Part shown: positions 5,768 to 6,915 of the stretch, in pieces | How positions within the stretch are numbered: the stretch's first letter is position 1 | How the letters are laid out: each line of letters opens with the position of its first letter | Assembly: GCA_031283515.1 (NCBI GenBank) | Contig: JAITBS010000219.1 | Location: forward strand, 1-6,915 | Origin: Planctomycetaceae bacterium | GTDB taxonomy: Bacteria; Planctomycetota; Planctomycetia; Pirellulales; Thermoguttaceae | DNA: 6,915 bases | Direction: 5' to 3' | Program-made: the position numbers and the translations under genes | The notes under the pieces: generated by a model | Told to the model about the DNA's origin: nothing | Seen by the model: only the letters and a program-made list of their open reading frames with translations | Databases searched by the model: none

Positions 5768-6625
5768 ATGAGTTCTATAATTATTGTCGAAGAACATCAC
5801 GAAGTTTTTCCGATTTGGCTGCATTATTTTCGAAAGAAAAAAGATGTAACACCAATGACACTTCTACGGTTTGATGCTCACGACGATTTACGTACCGGTT
5901 TTTTTGCAACAGATTTACGGCAATTGCCGAATGACGAAATTTCATTACAAAAAATTATCCATTCTGAATTTCATTTTGACGATTATATTTTACCTGCGGT
6001 TTATCTTGGTATTTTTGATCATATTATTTGGATGCGTCCCGAAGTTTTGTTTGGAGGTTCTGGTTCTTCCGAACAAAAATATGTCCGTTCTTGGCAAGAT
6101 GCGGGAAAATCGTTAATTCTGGGCAATGGGCAATCACCGAATATTGACGCCAAACATTTTACATTGAAAACCGGCAGTCTTCAAACTTCGGATTTGTTAC
6201 AAAATATTGATATTCTGGATATTGAATACGATTATTTTTATTGTGTACGTAGTCCATGTGTTGCGCAAAGACTGGAAATTACGCACGAGGAATATCGTCG
6301 TTATGAAACCGGCAATTATCATTTTGCCCGTCTTCATTTTCGTACAATTGCCGAAAAACAGGATGGACGATTTTATTTAGTTTTCTATCCTTATCACTGT
6401 TCCTTTCCCAGTCCGCTTGAAATTGACAATGTAACTTTATCTGACTCGGTTCACCGTTTTTGTGAAACGTTAATAAATTCTGAAACATCGCCTAAATTGA
6501 TAACATTATGCCGAGCAGTTCATAGCGGTTACTGCCGTCAAGAACAAGCATTGATTATTGAAGAAATTCTGCTCGACCAATTACCGAAAATGAATAAACA
6601 TTTTGAAAAAAACAGGAATATTTAA
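5768..6625 (+). CDS. UPF0489-family protein (arginase-fold-like; possible peptide-arginase relative)
   Basis: Encodes 285 residues with no signal peptide, so probably cytoplasmic. The family motifs appear in order: IIIVEEHHEVFPIW (Glu8, Glu9, His10, His11) at the extreme N-terminus, LLRFDAHDDLR (Asp36, His38, Asp39, Asp40), and ILDIEYDYF (Asp151, Glu153, Asp155). A C-terminal CRAVHSGYC segment (about 248-256) resembles the conserved Ser-Gly region. The Asp/His motifs resemble metal-binding motifs of the arginase fold. UPF0489 includes the human C5orf22 family and bacterial peptide arginases such as OspR, which convert arginine to ornithine in ribosomal peptides. No precursor peptide, radical SAM or other RiPP gene is visible here, so that role is only a possibility. 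Where the family pattern is Asp-Ile-Asp-x-Asp, this protein has Glu153 at the second acidic position. The ATG at 5768 lacks a Shine-Dalgarno sequence but places the family N-terminus correctly. The family call is confident; the substrate is unknown. Confidence 0.85.
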   Translation: MSSIIIVEEHHEVFPIWLHYFRKKKDVTPMTLLRFDAHDDLRTGFFATDLRQLPNDEISLQKIIHSEFHFDDYILPAVYLGIFDHIIWMRPEVLFGGSGSSEQKYVRSWQDAGKSLILGNGQSPNIDAKHFTLKTGSLQTSDLLQNIDILDIEYDYFYCVRSPCVAQRLEITHEEYRRYETGNYHFARLHFRTIAEKQDGRFYLVFYPYHCSFPSPLEIDNVTLSDSVHRFCETLINSETSPKLITLCRAVHSGYCRQEQALIIEEILLDQLPKMNKHFEKNRNI

Positions 6626-6889
6626 GTACAAAAATGAACATTAAAATGAATGATATAAACAGGTTTGTGTATTCTGGTATCGTCAAGAAGTTTGGTTTGA
6701 TTTTAAAATTATTACCATAAATTTATTGTGAAATCATTCATGTTTTTTGTGGAGACAAAGATAAGTAAAATCAATTATTATGGTATGGAAAAAGCAAAAA
6801 TAACGGCAATACCTCATGGAAAATCCGTGATTCTTTCAGTAATATGTTCACATAATGTTGACCAACAATTAAAAAATTTCGGTAATTAT
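6626..6889. other. Stretch without a convincing gene
   Basis: AT-rich sequence after the UPF0489 gene. Two short plus-strand frames exist: 28 codons at 6634-6720 and 55 codons at 6740-6907. Neither has a ribosome binding site or a recognisable product. The second stops inside the repeat end at 6890-6915, so it could be a remnant of a small gene cut by the insertion, or chance. A minus-strand frame is open from the right edge for about 46 codons with no supporting features. I saw no RNA gene or terminator. Confidence 0.5.
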
Positions 6890-6915
6890 TCAGTGGAATT
6901 TTCGTAAAGATGTAT
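6890..6915. mobile_element. Truncated end of a probable second copy of the foldback element
   Basis: TCAGTGGAATTTT at 6890-6902 is identical to the reverse complement of 1975-1987, the right end of the element at 1707-1993. The following bases CGTAAA compare with TGTAGA there, giving about 17 of 19 matches in all. The window ends before any internal palindrome would appear. AT-rich sequence outside the core (before 6890) does not match the longer inverted repeat, suggesting that the conserved end of the family may begin at TCAGTGGA. Confidence 0.6.

Noticed and set aside
5918..5929. Perfect 12-bp palindrome CGGCAATTGCCG
   Set aside because: It lies inside the UPF0489 coding sequence, is isolated, and is fully explained by the codons there.
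6740..6907. 55-codon plus-strand frame after the UPF0489 gene
   Set aside because: It has no ribosome binding site and no recognisable pattern, and its stop lies inside the repeat end at 6890-6915. It is noted in the gene-free stretch but not called as a gene.

Overview
The window looks like AT-rich chromosomal DNA from an uncultured or gut-type member of the Planctomycetota. The reasons are the small STN-fold exported protein, an exported protein that resembles conserved planctomycetal hypotheticals, the large DUF4962/heparinase II-III-like enzyme, and the general lack of Shine-Dalgarno sequences. This assignment is inferred from protein style, not from a marker gene. No rRNA, tRNA or CRISPR array is visible.

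Layout, left to right. (1) The 3' part of a gene (3-566, +) for a protein with a C-terminal membrane anchor; its 5' end lies outside the window. (2) A secreted protein with three STN/secretin-N-like repeats (655-1692, +). (3) A compact 287-bp non-coding foldback element (1707-1993). It has 22-bp imperfect terminal inverted repeats, an exact flanking direct repeat of 11-14 bp, and six internal GC-rich palindromes. Its right half is a diverged inverted copy of its left half. It lies between the stop codons of two convergent genes. (4) An exported protein of unknown function on the minus strand (2834-2034). (5) A 349-bp divergent intergenic region with a degenerate 12-bp tandem repeat and, at its right end, the only clear ribosome binding site in the window. 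(6) A large exported DUF4962 + heparinase II/III-like putative polysaccharide lyase (3184-5712, +). (7) A UPF0489-family protein (5768-6625, +) with arginase-fold-like Asp/His motifs. (8) About 265 bp with no convincing gene, followed at the right edge (6890-6915) by what appears to be the end of a second copy of the foldback element.

The lyase and UPF0489 genes are 55 bp apart on one strand and could be co-transcribed, although nothing links their functions. The three exported proteins (STN-like, unknown, lyase) all carry their own signal peptides and suggest envelope or polysaccharide-related work. No complete pathway is visible. The most notable structure is the foldback element and its probable second copy, a MITE-like or REP-like family that would have to be mobilised by enzymes encoded elsewhere.
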